From Ottelia alismoides (lineage: Eukaryota > Streptophyta > Magnoliopsida > Alismatales > Hydrocharitaceae), in NCBI GenBank assembly GCA_037367405.1, contig JAZKJV010006930.1:186001-250000 (forward strand): 64,000 nt of DNA, read 5' to 3'. Positions within the stretch are counted from its first letter, which is position 1, and every line of letters begins with the position of its first letter. A model generated the notes under the pieces. It did not search any database. It had not been told where the DNA came from and was given only the letters and a program-made list of their open reading frames with translations. Shown here one piece after another: positions 23,375 to 35,045 of this stretch. The translations under genes and the position numbers were made by a program.

Positions 23375-26300
23375 AACAACAACAACAAAGCCTTTTCCCA
23401 CAATTAAGTAGGGTCGGCTACATGGATTCTTCGCCTCCATTCAGATCTATCTTGGGTCAATCTCGGACTTATATCCAAAAAACTAAGATCCCTTCGTATA
23501 GTCTCTTTCCAACACTTCTTGGGCCGTCCTCGTCCTCTCTTAGCCGGCTCAACATCCCACCACTCGCATCTCCTAACTGGTGCATCAGTTGGCCTTCTTT
23601 GCAAATGACCAAACCATCTTAAGCGGTTTTCTCGCATCTTATCGTCGATCGGAGCTACACCAACTTTCTTTCTGATTGCATCATTCCGAATCTGATCTTT
23701 ATGTGTATGTCCACACATCCATCTTAGCATTTTCATTTCTGCTACATCCATTCTCTACACATGTCTATGGTTCACAGGCCAACATTCAGAACCATAAAGC
23801 ATAGCAGGTCTCACGGCTGCTTTGTAAAACTTTCCTTTAATTTTTAAAGGAATTTTCTTATCACAGAGAATAGTGGAGGCTCCTCTCCACTTTAGCCAGC
23901 CTGCATTTATTCTATTAGTAACATCTCCATCAATTTCCCCATCATGTTGCAAAATAGATCCTAGATATCTAAAAGAATCTCTCTTCTGAATATTATCGTC
24001 ACCAATCTTCACCTTGATTCCTTCACCATTGCTTCCATCAAAGGTGCATTCCATATATTCCGTCTTAGCCCTACTTATACGAAAACCTTTAGTCTCCAAT
24101 GCATGTCTCCAAACCTCAAGCTTCTCATTTACTCCATCTCTAGTCTCCTCAATCAACACAATATCATCAGCAAATAACATACACCAAGGTAACTCATCCT
24201 GAATGTGACTTGTCAACTCGTCTGTAATCAAAGTAAAAAGAAATGGACTCAAAGCTGAACCTTGATGTAAACCAATGTTGATATCAAAATAGTCAGTCTT
24301 CCCCGTCGGGGTCCTTACACAAGATAAAACCCTATCATACATATCTTTTATGAGATTAATGTATAGGACATGTACTCGTCTCTTCTCCAAAACTCTCCAC
24401 AGTATCTCTCGTGGGACGGAATCATTAGCCTTCTCCAAATCAATAAAGATCATATGGAGATTCTCCCTTTTAGCTCTATAAATCTCCATTGTTCTCCTCA
24501 GCAAATGGATGGCTTCAATAGTTGAGCGACCTGGCATGAATCCGAATTGATTTTCTTTTATTTGGGAAACTTGTCTCAACCTTCTTTCGATCACACGTTC
24601 CCAAATTTTCATAGTGTGACTCATCAGCTTGACACCTCTGTAATTTGAACAATTTTGAATGTCTCCTTTGTTCTTATAAAGAGGCACCACGATACTCCTC
24701 CTCCAATCTTCAGGCATTTTCTTGCTTCGTCAAATAACATTGAATAGATTCGTAAGCCAAGTCAAACCACGCTCACCTAAAACTTTCCATACTTCTACAG
24801 GGATGTCATCTGGTCCAACACCTTTCCCAGGTCTCATAACCTTCAAAGCCTCCTCTACTTCTTTTCTTTGTATTCATCTATAGCATGCACGATTCAAGTA
24901 ACTTTCACTACTAGCTAGATCACCCAAAGTGATCTCTCTATTTCCTTCTCCAATGAAAAGTTTATGGAAGTATTGCTCCCATCTAGTCTTTATATCCTTC
25001 CGAGTAACAAGCACGTGGCCTTCCTCGTCCTTAATGCATCTCACTTGAGAAAGGTCTTTGGTCTTTCTTTCTCTTGCTTTAGCCAACCTGAATATATCCT
25101 TCTGTCCCTCCTTAGAGTTGAGATTTTATACAAAACCTCATAAGCTTTTGACTTAGCTTCGCTTACAGCCTTCTTTGCTTCCTTCTTCGCTATTTTATAG
25201 TCTATGACAATTTCCTCTATTCTATCCTTAGACATAGCTTTAAAGTAAACTCTTTTAATTTTTAGCTTCCTCGCACCCCTTCACTCCACCACCAAGCCTC
25301 CTTTTGACCCGGAGCTCCTCCTTTTGACTCGCCTAGCATCTCTTTGGCTACCTTTCGGATACAAGATGCTAGTGCCTCCCACATCTCGTTTGCACTACAG
25401 CTACAATCCCAAGATAAGTCTTCTAAAACCTTCTCCCTGAAGCTTGATTGCTTCAGTGGAAGATTCCATCACCTAGTTCTAGTGATCTTAGGAACCTTCC
25501 TTTTCTTTACCAGCCCTTTTATTTGTAAATCCAAGACTAACAAGCGATGTTGGGTTGTCAAACTCTCTCCAGGGATTACTTTGCAATCTTTGCAACACAA
25601 CCGATCTCTTCTCCTCAACGCAAAGTAATCGATCCGTGTTCTAGTTGAGCCACTCTTATAAGTAATTAAATGCTCCTCCCTCTTCTTGAAAAGAGTGTTT
25701 GCTATGAAAAGATCATATGCAGTTACAAAATCTAGAATGACTTTTCCCTCTTCGTTTCTATCCCCAAAACCATGTCCTCCATGCACACTTGCATACCCTG
25801 AAACATCTTTTCCCACATGTCCATTAAGATCTCCATCTATGCAAACCATCTCTCTTTGTGGGATTCTTGTAAAATCTTATCCATATCCTCCCAAAAAGCT
25901 TGTTTAGTCCTTTCATCTAAACCAATTTGTGGTGCATAAGCTGAGATGATATTCAGAATTTCTTCTTCAAGCACCAACTTTAGCAAAATAATCCGATCCC
26001 CAAATCTTTGCACCTCAACCACACAATCCTTCAAATCTTTATGAATAACCACTCCAACATTGTTTCTGCCCTTATATTTACCTGAATACCAAAGTTTAAA
26101 GCCTGTCTTCTCGATCTCCCTTGCTTTCTCTCCAACCCATTTAGTCTCTTGAAGACATAATATATGAATCTTCCTTCTTTCCATTGTATCCACTATCTCC
26201 ATCAATTTTCCAGTTAAAGTACCGATATTCCAACTACCAATCCGTAACTTCCTTTGCAATCTCTTTTGGACTAACTTCTTTACTCGCATGCGTCCATTAT

Positions 26301-26681
26301 GCGAGAACCCTTGCAAATTTTGGACTGCATCCGGACGGTGATGCAATGGAACTAACTTATTTACCCGCATGCGTTCCTCATGCGAGAACCCTTGCAAATT
26401 TTGAACTACATCCAGGCTGCGATGTAGCGGCCCTTGCCAATTTTTCATTGCATTCGGGCGATGCAACGCGTCGCAAGTAGGGAACGCCCCAACAAAATCT
26501 GTATGTTTTCTTAAATCCATGTTTAAAAGATCCGAACGGTTTCGAGATAAATTAATAAATAGTATTCTTAGAAGAATTAAGGAACACTATTTACGAATTT
26601 ATCTCTCATGCGCTGGCTGTCGGCTACCTAACGCGCAACCCTCCTCATTTACCCGGGCTTGGGACCGGTCATGGCTGAGTT
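23375..26681 (-). mobile_element. RTE-clade LINE, about 3.3 kb, near full length
   Basis: The element is bounded by exact 16-base duplications. Its 3' end is a CAA repeat (23374-23388), preceded on the minus strand by the conserved GTAGCCGACCC block of plant RTE tails. It encodes an endonuclease and a reverse transcriptase. Near its 5' end, about 26285-26415 holds two imperfect copies of a block around atgcgagaacccttgcaaat. It occupies a site that is empty in copy A (about 8180-8200). Confidence 0.93.
23404..26520 (-). pseudogene. RTE polyprotein: endonuclease and reverse transcriptase, broken
   Basis: The endonuclease comes first (26520-25469), with SWNIGTL, LQETKW, SAYAPQ, DGDLNGHVG and TRIDYF motifs, split by a stop or frameshift near 25840. 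The reverse transcriptase follows in pieces (25235-24874, 24717-23755): FIDLEKANDSVP (motif A, with N where the sister copy has Y), LHQGSALSPFLF (motif B) and [11 protein letters not shown] (catalytic motif C). The C-terminal domain (23751-23404) is rich in Arg and Trp ([11 protein letters not shown]), as usual in plant RTE proteins. Breaks at about 25840, 25470-25235, 24870-24720 and 23755 rule out a full product. The family copies itself by target-primed reverse transcription. Confidence 0.9.
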
Positions 26682-27043
26682 ATATTCTCCCTCAAACACT
26701 TACAAAAAATAGTCTATAAATACATTTTATTAGTAAAAAACAAAAAGAAATAAAATAAAGTAATTATTTTAGTAATTAAATCATTCTAGAGGTCAGGAAA
26801 ATAGAGATTTCATATAAAATTTAATATAAAATACACAAGTACATAAACATTACGAGAAATATTGTTATATAATATAGAATTATATATTAAACATAAAAAT
26901 GTATACATCAAAAATTACATCAAACCTTACAATATTCCAAAAAGATCGAAGCAAAATCAAATTGAAATCAAGATCATAAAATTTCTATAACTTTAAAAGT
27001 ATTGTAAGAAGAAAATGCAGAATAAAAAAATAAACTAAGCATT
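26682..27043 (-). repeat. RTE duplication (right copy) and HSP70 unit copy B, middle part
   Basis: The right target duplication of the RTE (26682-26697) is followed by A/T-rich sequence that aligns with 8195-8550 in copy A. No gene is seen. Confidence 0.8.
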
Positions 27044-29336
27044 AACTTACCTAAGCTCCCGGATGGATGCGCGGGCTCGGATGGATTTCCATTTTTTTAC
27101 AGGGAATTTTGGGGTTTAATCGGTGAAGAGATCATGGAGGTCGTGGCTGAATTCAAAGAGGGAAACTATGGTTTTGAAAAAAATCAACCGCTCGTTTATC
27201 TTCCTGTTGCCAAAGGAGGAAACACCAGTGAAAATCGAGGACTACAGGCCTATTGCACTATCCAATGGGATTTACCTCATAATAGCCAAGGTATTAGCTA
27301 ATCGTCTAAGAAGGGTGCTGGATAAGATCATTTCTCAGAGTGCCTTTCTACCGGGGAGACATCTTATGGATAGTGTTGTTGCAGCTTCGGAGATTGTATC
27401 GGATTGGCGGCGGAGAAAAACAAAAAATGTGTTATGGAAAGTAGATTTCTCGAAGGCTTATGATTGCGTGAACTGGCGTTTCATTTGGGCCTCCCTGCAC
27501 AGAAGAGGATTTCCAGAAAGGTGGATTTCATGGATGAAACGATGTATTACTACAACATCCAGTGTGGTACTTGCTAATGGACAGCCGAAGGGTGGTTTCT
27601 TTCAGCCCCAGAGAGGAGTTCGGCAAGGCTGCCCCCTAGCACCTTTGCTCTTCGTACTTGTGACTGATGCTCTAACAATCATGGTGGAAAGAGCAGTTGT
27701 GAGGGGCCTCTACAGTGGCTTCTCAAGAGAAGATATTTCTATTCCCATCCTTCATTACGCAGATGATACAATTATTTTTGCTGAAGGGGGAGCGAACAAT
27801 TGTAGAGTTTTCTCTACGATATTGGATCTTTTTGGAGATATTTCTGGCTTGAGACTGAACAGGGATAAATCCGAATTTGCTTCATTTGCCCTGAGAGAAG
27901 GGGAGATTGAGGCGTGTGCGAGATGGATGAGACCCCACGAAGGGAACTTTCATTTTGCTACCTTGGTGTGTCATTGGTGGCAGGCAGGATGCGCGCTATG
28001 GACTAGCTACCGGTGATCGAGAAGCTGGAACGAAAACTTTTTGGGTGGAAATCTGTCTGTCTATCTAGAGGGGGCAGGTTGGTGCTTTTGCGCTCGGTGC
28101 TTTCAGTGATCCCCATCTTACAAAGAGGCTTGAATCTATCATGAGATATTTTTTCTGGTCATCATCTACTCAGTCGGGTGGCATTGCTTTGGTAGACTAG
28201 AAAACAGTGACACGCTCGAAAGAGGAGGGTGGACTTGGTGTGCGAAGTCCAGAAGAGATGAATAAGGCTTACTTGCCAAGTGGGTCCTGCACATTTGGGG
28301 GGACTGCGGGAGTTTGGTGTGCAACCTCATTAGAAGGATCTATGACCATGGATTATCATTCCCCTCAACGAGGGATCTTGGTGCCACGCCGTCATTCTTC
28401 TGGAGGGGTATATGCAGTGTGGCACAGGAGATACGTCCTCTTTTAAGACTGATAGTTGGTGATGTAATGGATTTCAGATTCTGGAAAGATGACTGGAGTG
28501 AGAGAGGAATCTTGGCAGGGAGATTTCCATGTTTAGTGGCATTGGTGGAAAATCCAGACTGCTCGGTGACAGAGGTCTGGGATAGACAATCGTTCTCCCC
28601 ACGTTTTAGATCTAGACTTTCATATAAGAGGATGGGGGAACTCGCGACTCTTCTTGGGGATCTTAAGGAGGATCAGGAACCCAGTGTTGGTCAGGATTGC
28701 CGGACCTGGCGGGATGGCTCTTTCTCAGTAAGGAAGGCGTACAAGGCGATAAGGGGAGTGATGGAGCTTGATCCAGGAGATTGTGAGGCAGATTGCAAGC
28801 GCATCTGGAAGTGGAAGGCCCCAACTCGAGTGAAGGTCTTCATGTGGATCTTCAGGAGATGTAGATTATTGAGGAGGGAGAGATTGGCTCATTTCAACAG
28901 TGGTGTGGACCCGATATGTCCAAGATGCTTGGAAGGTGTAGAGGATGTTGACCATCTTTTCTTCACGTGCGGTAGCCCAATTGAGTTGTGGAGTTGTTTC
29001 GGTAACCAGGCGATTCATATGAGTACCTCATTTAGCTTTTGGAGATCTGTAGGGGCGGAGTGGAGCGACACGGAAAAAGAGAGATCAACTTGCCTGGCGA
29101 TCATTTGGGCGATTTGGTTGGCACGAAATGAAGTAATTTTTCGACAGGGCAGGTTCCATGTGGAGAGTATTATGGCACATGCAAATGCAATGGCTGAGAG
29201 ATGGACTACGTAATCACTTTTTTTAGTTCAAATGTAATAAGTTTGTAATATAGTTTGGTGATAAATGGTGAAGTTTTTGGGTCCTCACCTATTCGGTCCA
29301 TGCCCTTTTTTTCTTTAAAAAAACTTCCCCGAGCTC
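27044..29336 (+). mobile_element. L1-type LINE, 5'-truncated (+), with imperfect target duplications
   Basis: The insert 27059-29321 lies between aacttacctaagctc (27044-27058) and aacttccccgagctc (29322-29336), which match at 12 of 15 positions. Copy A has an empty site at about 8545-8560. A short A-run precedes the right copy. The insert begins inside the reverse transcriptase domain, so the endonuclease and ORF1 are missing. Confidence 0.88.
27123..29213 (+). pseudogene. L1 ORF2 fragment: reverse transcriptase and zf-RVT
   Basis: The reverse transcriptase is open at 27123-28016, with DYRPIALSNGIY, VDFSKAYDCVNW (motif A), GVRQGCPLAPLLFVL (motif B) and LHYADDTIIF (catalytic motif C). Frameshifts and a stop lie at 28016-28310. 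The C-terminal region is open at 28314-29213 and contains a zf-RVT-like cluster (CPRCLEGVEDVDHLFFTC) and an RNase H-like tail. It belongs to a different L1 lineage from the one at 3032-7855, judging by its distinct motif B and C sequences. Confidence 0.88.
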
Positions 29337-29793
29337 GAATTGTATGTACCACACCTATACTTCACTTAAATAAAACATAAGAATATGATATATTAATGGG
29401 GGCTACAATGACAAGTTAAAGTCCATAAATAAACAAATCCAGATTAGGACTATCCTCTAGCCAAAAAATCATAGGAAGATTGACAATTCCTCTTTAAAAA
29501 AACAAATACTCCAACCTCTCAACCCCTGTTATCAGCACGTACTCTTCTAAACCCAACTGATGATCACCATTAAAAAAGGCTCATTAAGCAAAAGCTGTTA
29601 TCTGAAACATGTTCTACTTCAACCTTTCAACTGTTACCGCTAAAAAAACAGAAAACATAAATATGAATTTACTACCAAACGTCAGAAAACTATATTTCAT
29701 ACATTATCTTTTTTATTTCGATTCCACACGACAGTCGAGCATCAAAATACCAGACAGTTCTTGCTCTTCAGGAGCTTTCCTTGGAGAAATGCT
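29337..29793 (-). other. HSP70 3' UTR and proximal downstream sequence
   Basis: This sequence lies directly after the HSP70 stop codon and aligns closely with 8560-9021 in copy A. The first bases after the stop are identical in both copies. AATAAA-like A-rich runs are present, but I cannot assign one poly-A site. Confidence 0.65.
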
Positions 29794-31753
29794 TTAGCTT
29801 ATAATGCATTGAGAGCAACAGGACATCAGTCCAGTGTCATCGGATGCTCTTTCCCAACTCTGCTGCAGCTTCCTTGACCTGTCTATGTACTCACGAGCTT
29901 CAGCATCTCGATTTGTCTGCAACCAAGCACCCACCGCCTTAATCTCCCCTTCCAGCTTCCTCCTCCCATGGATTGTCATCTTCACACCCACGTTATTGGC
30001 CTTGATCCTCGTTCCCATGTTCGCGACTAAGATACGGAGGTCCAGCCTTGACTTGGCCTTTTCCCTGCGTTTCTCATCAGCCGCCTTGTGTGATTCAGCC
30101 TCCTTCACCCTCCTTCGGATGTCCTTCTCGTCATAAAGTTCGTTCATTCTCTTCCGGATGGTGATCTCCTCCCTTAAACCGGATTCCTTATGCTCTGCCC
30201 AGACGTGAAGGATGCCGTCGTCGTCAACCTCAAAGCACCCAGTCAACTTAGTCTTGCCAGTAGGCGCTGGAGGCAACCCCTGGATATTAAATTTTCCAAG
30301 AAATTTGTTGTCGATCGCCATGCCTCTCTCCCCCTCATAAACACGAATTTCTACACCCGTCTGATTGTCAAACGCAGCTGCAAAACTCGTGTATTTCTTT
30401 ACCGGGACGGGGGTATTCCTTGGGATTATTACACTCATTAGTCCACCATTTAAATCCATACCGATGGATAGTGGTGCAACACTCTGGAGGACGAGATTGC
30501 AAACCGTTCTACTGCTGTCACCAGCCAGTTTGGCGGCATCCACAGCGGCGCCGTAGGCTATAGCCTCGTCGGGGTTTATGGACTTGCAGAGCTTCGTCAC
30601 GCCAAACATCTCCCGAAGCATCTGCTGCACCTTTGGAATGCGAGAGGATCCCCCCACGAGAACCAACTTGTCGATATCGCTCTTGTTCATCTTCGCATCA
30701 CTTAAGCATTGATAGACGATGGCCATGCACCTGTCAAATAAGTCCTTGTTGAGTCCTTCGAACTTGGCACGGGTGAACTTGCAACCAAAATCAATCCCCT
30801 TGTACAAGCACTCAACTTCTACGTCCGTCTCAGTGGCAAAGGAAAGGATCCTCTTGGCCCTTTCACAAGCAGCCCTCAATCTTGAGAGAGCTGCTGGATT
30901 GCTGCTTATGTCCGCCTTATGCTTTCTCTTGAACTCCTCAAGTGCATATCTTACCATGCGCTCATCGAAGTCCTCACCACCAAGCCAAGTATCTCCTGCG
31001 GTAGTCTTCACATTGAGGACGTCGCCTTGCATTTCTAGGATGGAAACATCAAATGTTCCCCCACCCAAATCAAACACTAAAACGTTATTGATGTCCCCGT
31101 CACTACGATCACGAGCTTTATCGAGATGATAAGCGACCGCTGCTGCTATAGGTTCATTCATCAGATGCATGACGTTGAGACCTGCAATGCGACCGGCTTC
31201 CTTCGTGGCGCGGCGTTGAGAATCGTCGAAATAAGCAGGAACTGTGATCACGGCATCCTCCACAGGAGTCTCCAGGAATGTCTCGGCGATGGATTTCATG
31301 TTGGTGAGCACCAACGCGGAGATCTCTTCAGGGAGGAACTTCTTCTTCTCGCCTCTGTACACCACCACTATATTGGGATTGCCATTCTCATCAGCTTCCA
31401 CTTTGTACGGCAATAATCCGCGATTAATAGCATTGTAACTTCTACCAATTAAGCGCTTAGCACCTATATGATTAACAAGTGTAAAAGTTATTCAATTTGC
31501 TGCATGTTTGCGTTTCATTAAAATCGTAAGCAGACCTACCAAAAACGGTGTTGAGGGGATTCTTGTGAGCCTGGTTCTTGGCAGCATCACCCACAAGTTG
31601 ATCTGAAGCACTGAATGCGACGCAAGAAGGTGTTGTGTGGTTTCCTTGTTCGTTGATGATAATCTCAACAATATCGTTCCGCATAATGGCCACACAGGAG
31701 TAGGAAGTGCCGAGGTCAATGCCGATCGCCGGTCTCTTCATTTGCTTTGCCAT
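29794..31753 (-). CDS. HSP70 chaperone (627 residues, one intron), atypical C-terminus
   Basis: The CDS is exon 1 at 31753-31540 and exon 2 at 31463-29794. The 76-bp intron (31464-31539) is GT...AG, phase 1, and splits the codon before AKRLIGR, the conserved plant Hsp70 intron position. The start ATG at 31753 has the context CAACATGG. The ATPase domain shows [11 protein letters not shown] (residues 11-21), [13 protein letters not shown] (about 202-214) and [16 protein letters not shown] substrate-binding domain and helical lid follow. Sequence type and the lack of a retention signal suggest a cytosolic/nuclear paralogue. Cytosolic members normally have about 650 residues and a Gly/Pro-rich tail ending in EEVD, the docking site for TPR co-chaperones. 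This one lacks both and ends SCCSQCIIS, in which CIIS has the form of a CaaX prenylation box. No stop or frameshift is seen, so it is likely functional. It is the only intact copy of a local tandem array. Confidence 0.93.
31464..31539 (-). other. HSP70 intron
   Basis: The donor is GTAGGTC and the acceptor CATATAG on the minus strand. Removal joins NTVF-G to AKRLIGR in frame. Confidence 0.9.
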
Positions 31754-32504
31754 GTTGCGCTGACTCCGCTCGCTGCTGCATAGAATTTAGTCCCACTTCA
31801 ACGTACATGAGGATTATCGTAAGAAAGAACATGATCTCCCTATGGTGAAATACATCTAAAGTTTAAAGTTAACAGTAAAGTACCTTTTGCACATGTTGAA
31901 ATCAGTAAGATTAGACCATTGACCGCCATGTTATAGATTCGACTTTTAGTTGAACTAGGTAAGATTAGATGCCCAAGTGCAGCGGTATAAACATTCGATT
32001 CGTAGGCCCATAATAAACAGTAAAAAGGGACATGGCTAACAATAACAACCACAGGTCTAATGATATATTGTGATTTACGACAATGATCTACAACATAATA
32101 CGATGGTGGAGAGCGATTTTACCTCGGTAACAGTAATAGTTTCATGCATGGTTCAGCATTGAAAACAAGTATTTACAAATGGCAATGACAGTAATATTTT
32201 AATGTACATGCCATTAATCACCTATTCATTTGGTATTCTAGATTATAAAACTATCGGGGCTATAAAACAAGGATCTACAAGAGTTCCGGAAACATTTGTT
32301 AACGCAGCATCGAATAAAGCAAACGAACATATAAAAAAGCATATGATTATACTATTGCTTCCAAGACCTTCCTGTGTGTTCAAACTAATTCTCAAGGATT
32401 CTAGAGTAATCAATAAGATCAAAAAATGCAGTAATGGAATCAAGAAGAAAAAAAACTATGCCATTGAACACATAGATTTGAGATGGATAAGTGGAGAATC
32501 ATAC
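31754..32504 (-). other. HSP70 5' flank, possibly an intron of about 730 bp
   Basis: There is no open gene here. A possible acceptor (TGCAG) lies at 31776-31780, 22 bases before the HSP70 ATG, and a possible donor (GTATGA) at 32504. The part 32105-32510 is the region shared with 21670-22090 and 1857-2120, in the same orientation. I see no clear heat-shock element. Confidence 0.45.
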
Positions 32505-32636
32505 TTGCTGAGGTGCAGACGATCCTCTCTACTTGCGAGGTTTAGGATTCTACGATTTAGGGTTTGGGCTAACGAAAGCATCATTGCGGTTTGCCCGCAC
32601 GCAGAGGTATCTCTGTAACTATCCTAAGAGTGGGCC
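32505..32636 (-). promoter_or_regulatory. Candidate HSP70 promoter and first exon
   Basis: A telo-box (AAACCCTAA, minus strand, 32557-32565) lies about 65 bases from a site II element (TGGGCC at 32631-32636), a pair common at promoters of plant housekeeping genes. Between them is an ATG (32584-32582). The 26 codons that follow are rich in Leu, Arg and Ser and end at a GT donor (32504). Splicing to 31775 would keep this frame open into the HSP70 start. It could equally be an untranslated leader. It is not conserved in the broken copies. Confidence 0.4.
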
Positions 32637-32660
32637 TCAGATACACATACTTTGAATTTG

Positions 32661-33317
32661 TAGGGGTTTTCCTGTAAATACACCTTTGACTGTAACAAAA
32701 AAAAGGGTTGGTATTCAAATCCGATATTATCGGAAACTACAATCCCGTAATTTCGCACCCCTTTTTGCTATCTTCTTTTATAAATTCTATCCTGAATACG
32801 TGGCAATGCAACAATATCCCCCTATTTCGATCCTTCGAAGTTTGAAATTTTATAGTTGTGGATTAATATTGCAGCTAAGAACACGGGATCAACGTCACTA
32901 TTTACAGTAACTAAAAATCCCAAAAATCCAGCAAGTCAGTACATTATCTTAAAATTGTATTAGTTAGTTTATGTTTTACCGTTACTCCCATTTAAATTTC
33001 ATCAAGGAAACCATTAACTGTTAAGACTAAAGATGATTACAATGAAGAAAGTATTTATTGCTTTATTCATTCTCAATCTTTATCACATCTCTAACAATAT
33101 ATTTCATTGTTGTTGTAATTGTGAACAAAACTACTACATATGCAATCGCAAATGTTTCAATTTAGTCATGTTGATTCATGAGCATAAAAGATATGCATGG
33201 CCATCTTTTTAGCATCCTTCTACGGGGAATGAAAATCGCCAACCATTAGAGAGTAGTTATAAAACATGTATAACTTGCCAAGCATTGATGAGTAATTGTA
33301 AAATAAAAATACCTAAT
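32661..33317. other. Intergenic, nothing recognised
   Basis: A/T-rich sequence of low complexity in places. I see no gene, repeat copy or transposon end in it. Confidence 0.5.
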
Positions 33318-35045
33318 ACATTTTTTTGGTAAGTAAATATTCATTTATAAAAGCTGCAAAAATGCATCAATACAATTACACCAAAAATGGAGCTCTCAAA
33401 AAAAGTGGGAAACCTTTCTATACCGTGGGCAGAGAAGAATATTACAAAATAGTATTGACGTCTGAGCAGCCAAACATCTTGGCCAACCTTAGTGCATTAT
33501 GTGTTGAGCAGCGTAGTCAATAGAGGAGGCCAACTTGTGAGGCGCAGTGGAACAACCCACAGCCCAGCGATTGTTATGCTCTCTCCTGATTTCCCGTACA
33601 ACGACTGCTAAAACTACGCACCAAAGACGATGCGAGCGTCGGTTAGTGTTACGTGGAATCCAATCGACAATGGTGCAAAGAGCAGAGGAAGGCAGTTGGG
33701 GGAGTCCCATTGCCGACAAGGTTAAAGCCCATGTGTTGGCAGAGAAGCTTCACCCGATAAAGATGTGATCCCGAGAGTCGGGGCCATTGCCACAGAGATA
33801 ACATGGGCCAGAGTGGAGGATCCCCTATCGAGCAAGCCTATCGAGAGTCGGGAGATGGTTCAAGATCGCACGGTAAACAGTGCAGGAGTGCTTGGGAGCG
33901 GCTCCCTTGCACCACACCATGCTGACCCAAGGGATGACATCAGCCCAGCACCTGACCAAGTCAACAACTTAATTGAAGGAGAACCCCTTATTGGAACGGA
34001 TCCAAGTGTGTTGATTGTTGTTGGAGGAGATGGCACCCATATAGGAGTCACGGCCCCGAAGAATCGCTTTCCATATCAAGGAGTCACTGCACCCGGGACC
34101 ACCTCCCAGAAGGGACGGGTACTCAAATACTTATTGCACACGTAGAGGGCCAAATGGAGCTCTCAGCGGTGAGGATTCTCCATGCCCAAACCACGATCAT
34201 AGCAGCACGAAGCATAACCAAAGAGCATAACCCCATACCCCCCTCCGCCTTTGGGAGGCAAACAATACTCCAGCTGATGTCGTGGTGCCCGTAGCCGCAC
34301 AGAAAGTTCGTGCTCATCTTGGCAATCTGAAGATCTGAGTCCTCGTTGCCCAGTAGAGAGTCACCCCGACAGTGATCGAGTTGAGGAGCTGCAAGCGACC
34401 AGACAAGGAGAGGGCCGATGCTTTCCAACCACTGAGCATGGCCCTCACCCAATCTTCGCATGAAGGAACCTCTCCCATAGGTGGAGGAAAGATGTAAGCC
34501 CATGTACGTGGTGGGCAAGGAGTGCCTCAGAACGCCCAGTCAAAGGTGCATAGTAAAATCCTTAAGGGCACACTTTGATCTGAAAAGCTTTCTCTTGCAG
34601 GCGTTCATATTCAGACTAGGGATTTGATCGAATTCGTCAAGGAGCTCACCAACTGCAAGTAATGAGGAGGACCCTCTGCAGAAAAAAAGGAGGTCGTCAA
34701 CGTAGATTAGGCGGGTAGGGGTTACACGACGACCACCTCCCAGTGGCTTGGGGCGTCCCCTTGCAACAACAGAATCCACCAGGTTCGATAGAGATTACAT
34801 TCCAATCACGAAGAGGAGTGGGCTCAACGGATCCCGTTTCCTAAGCCCCCTCGTCCCCTTGAAGAAGCCTTCAGAAGAGCTGTTGATTAGGATGGAGAAA
34901 GAGGCGGTGGAGATGCAGTTGGCGGTCCAGTCGACCCAGGTGGGAACAAATCCCATTAGAACCAAGCTCCTCAATACGAAGGAGTGTTCTATTGTGTCGA
35001 AGGCTTTGGTAAGGTCAATCTTCAGACATGCACGATGTAAGTTAG
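33318..35045 (-). mobile_element. L1-type LINE fragment, cut by an Athila LTR
   Basis: A T-run at 33320-33327 (poly-A on the minus strand) starts the element. The coding region ends abruptly at 35045, in the middle of reverse transcriptase motif A, where an Athila LTR begins. I did not find the missing 5' part elsewhere in the window. No target duplication can be assigned. Confidence 0.8.
33489..35040 (-). pseudogene. L1 reverse transcriptase fragment
   Basis: In minus-strand order: the end of motif A near 35030-34990 (LTKAFD-like), an RDPLSPLLFV-like motif B near 34830, then RLIYVDDLLFFC (catalytic motif C, YVDD) in the open stretch 34779-34540. The thumb and connection region follows (34518-34123, with a PKAEGGMGL block), then a C-terminal piece (33719-33489). 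Frames change several times, so the sequence is dead. It is a third L1 lineage, distinct from those at 3032 and 27059. Confidence 0.82.
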
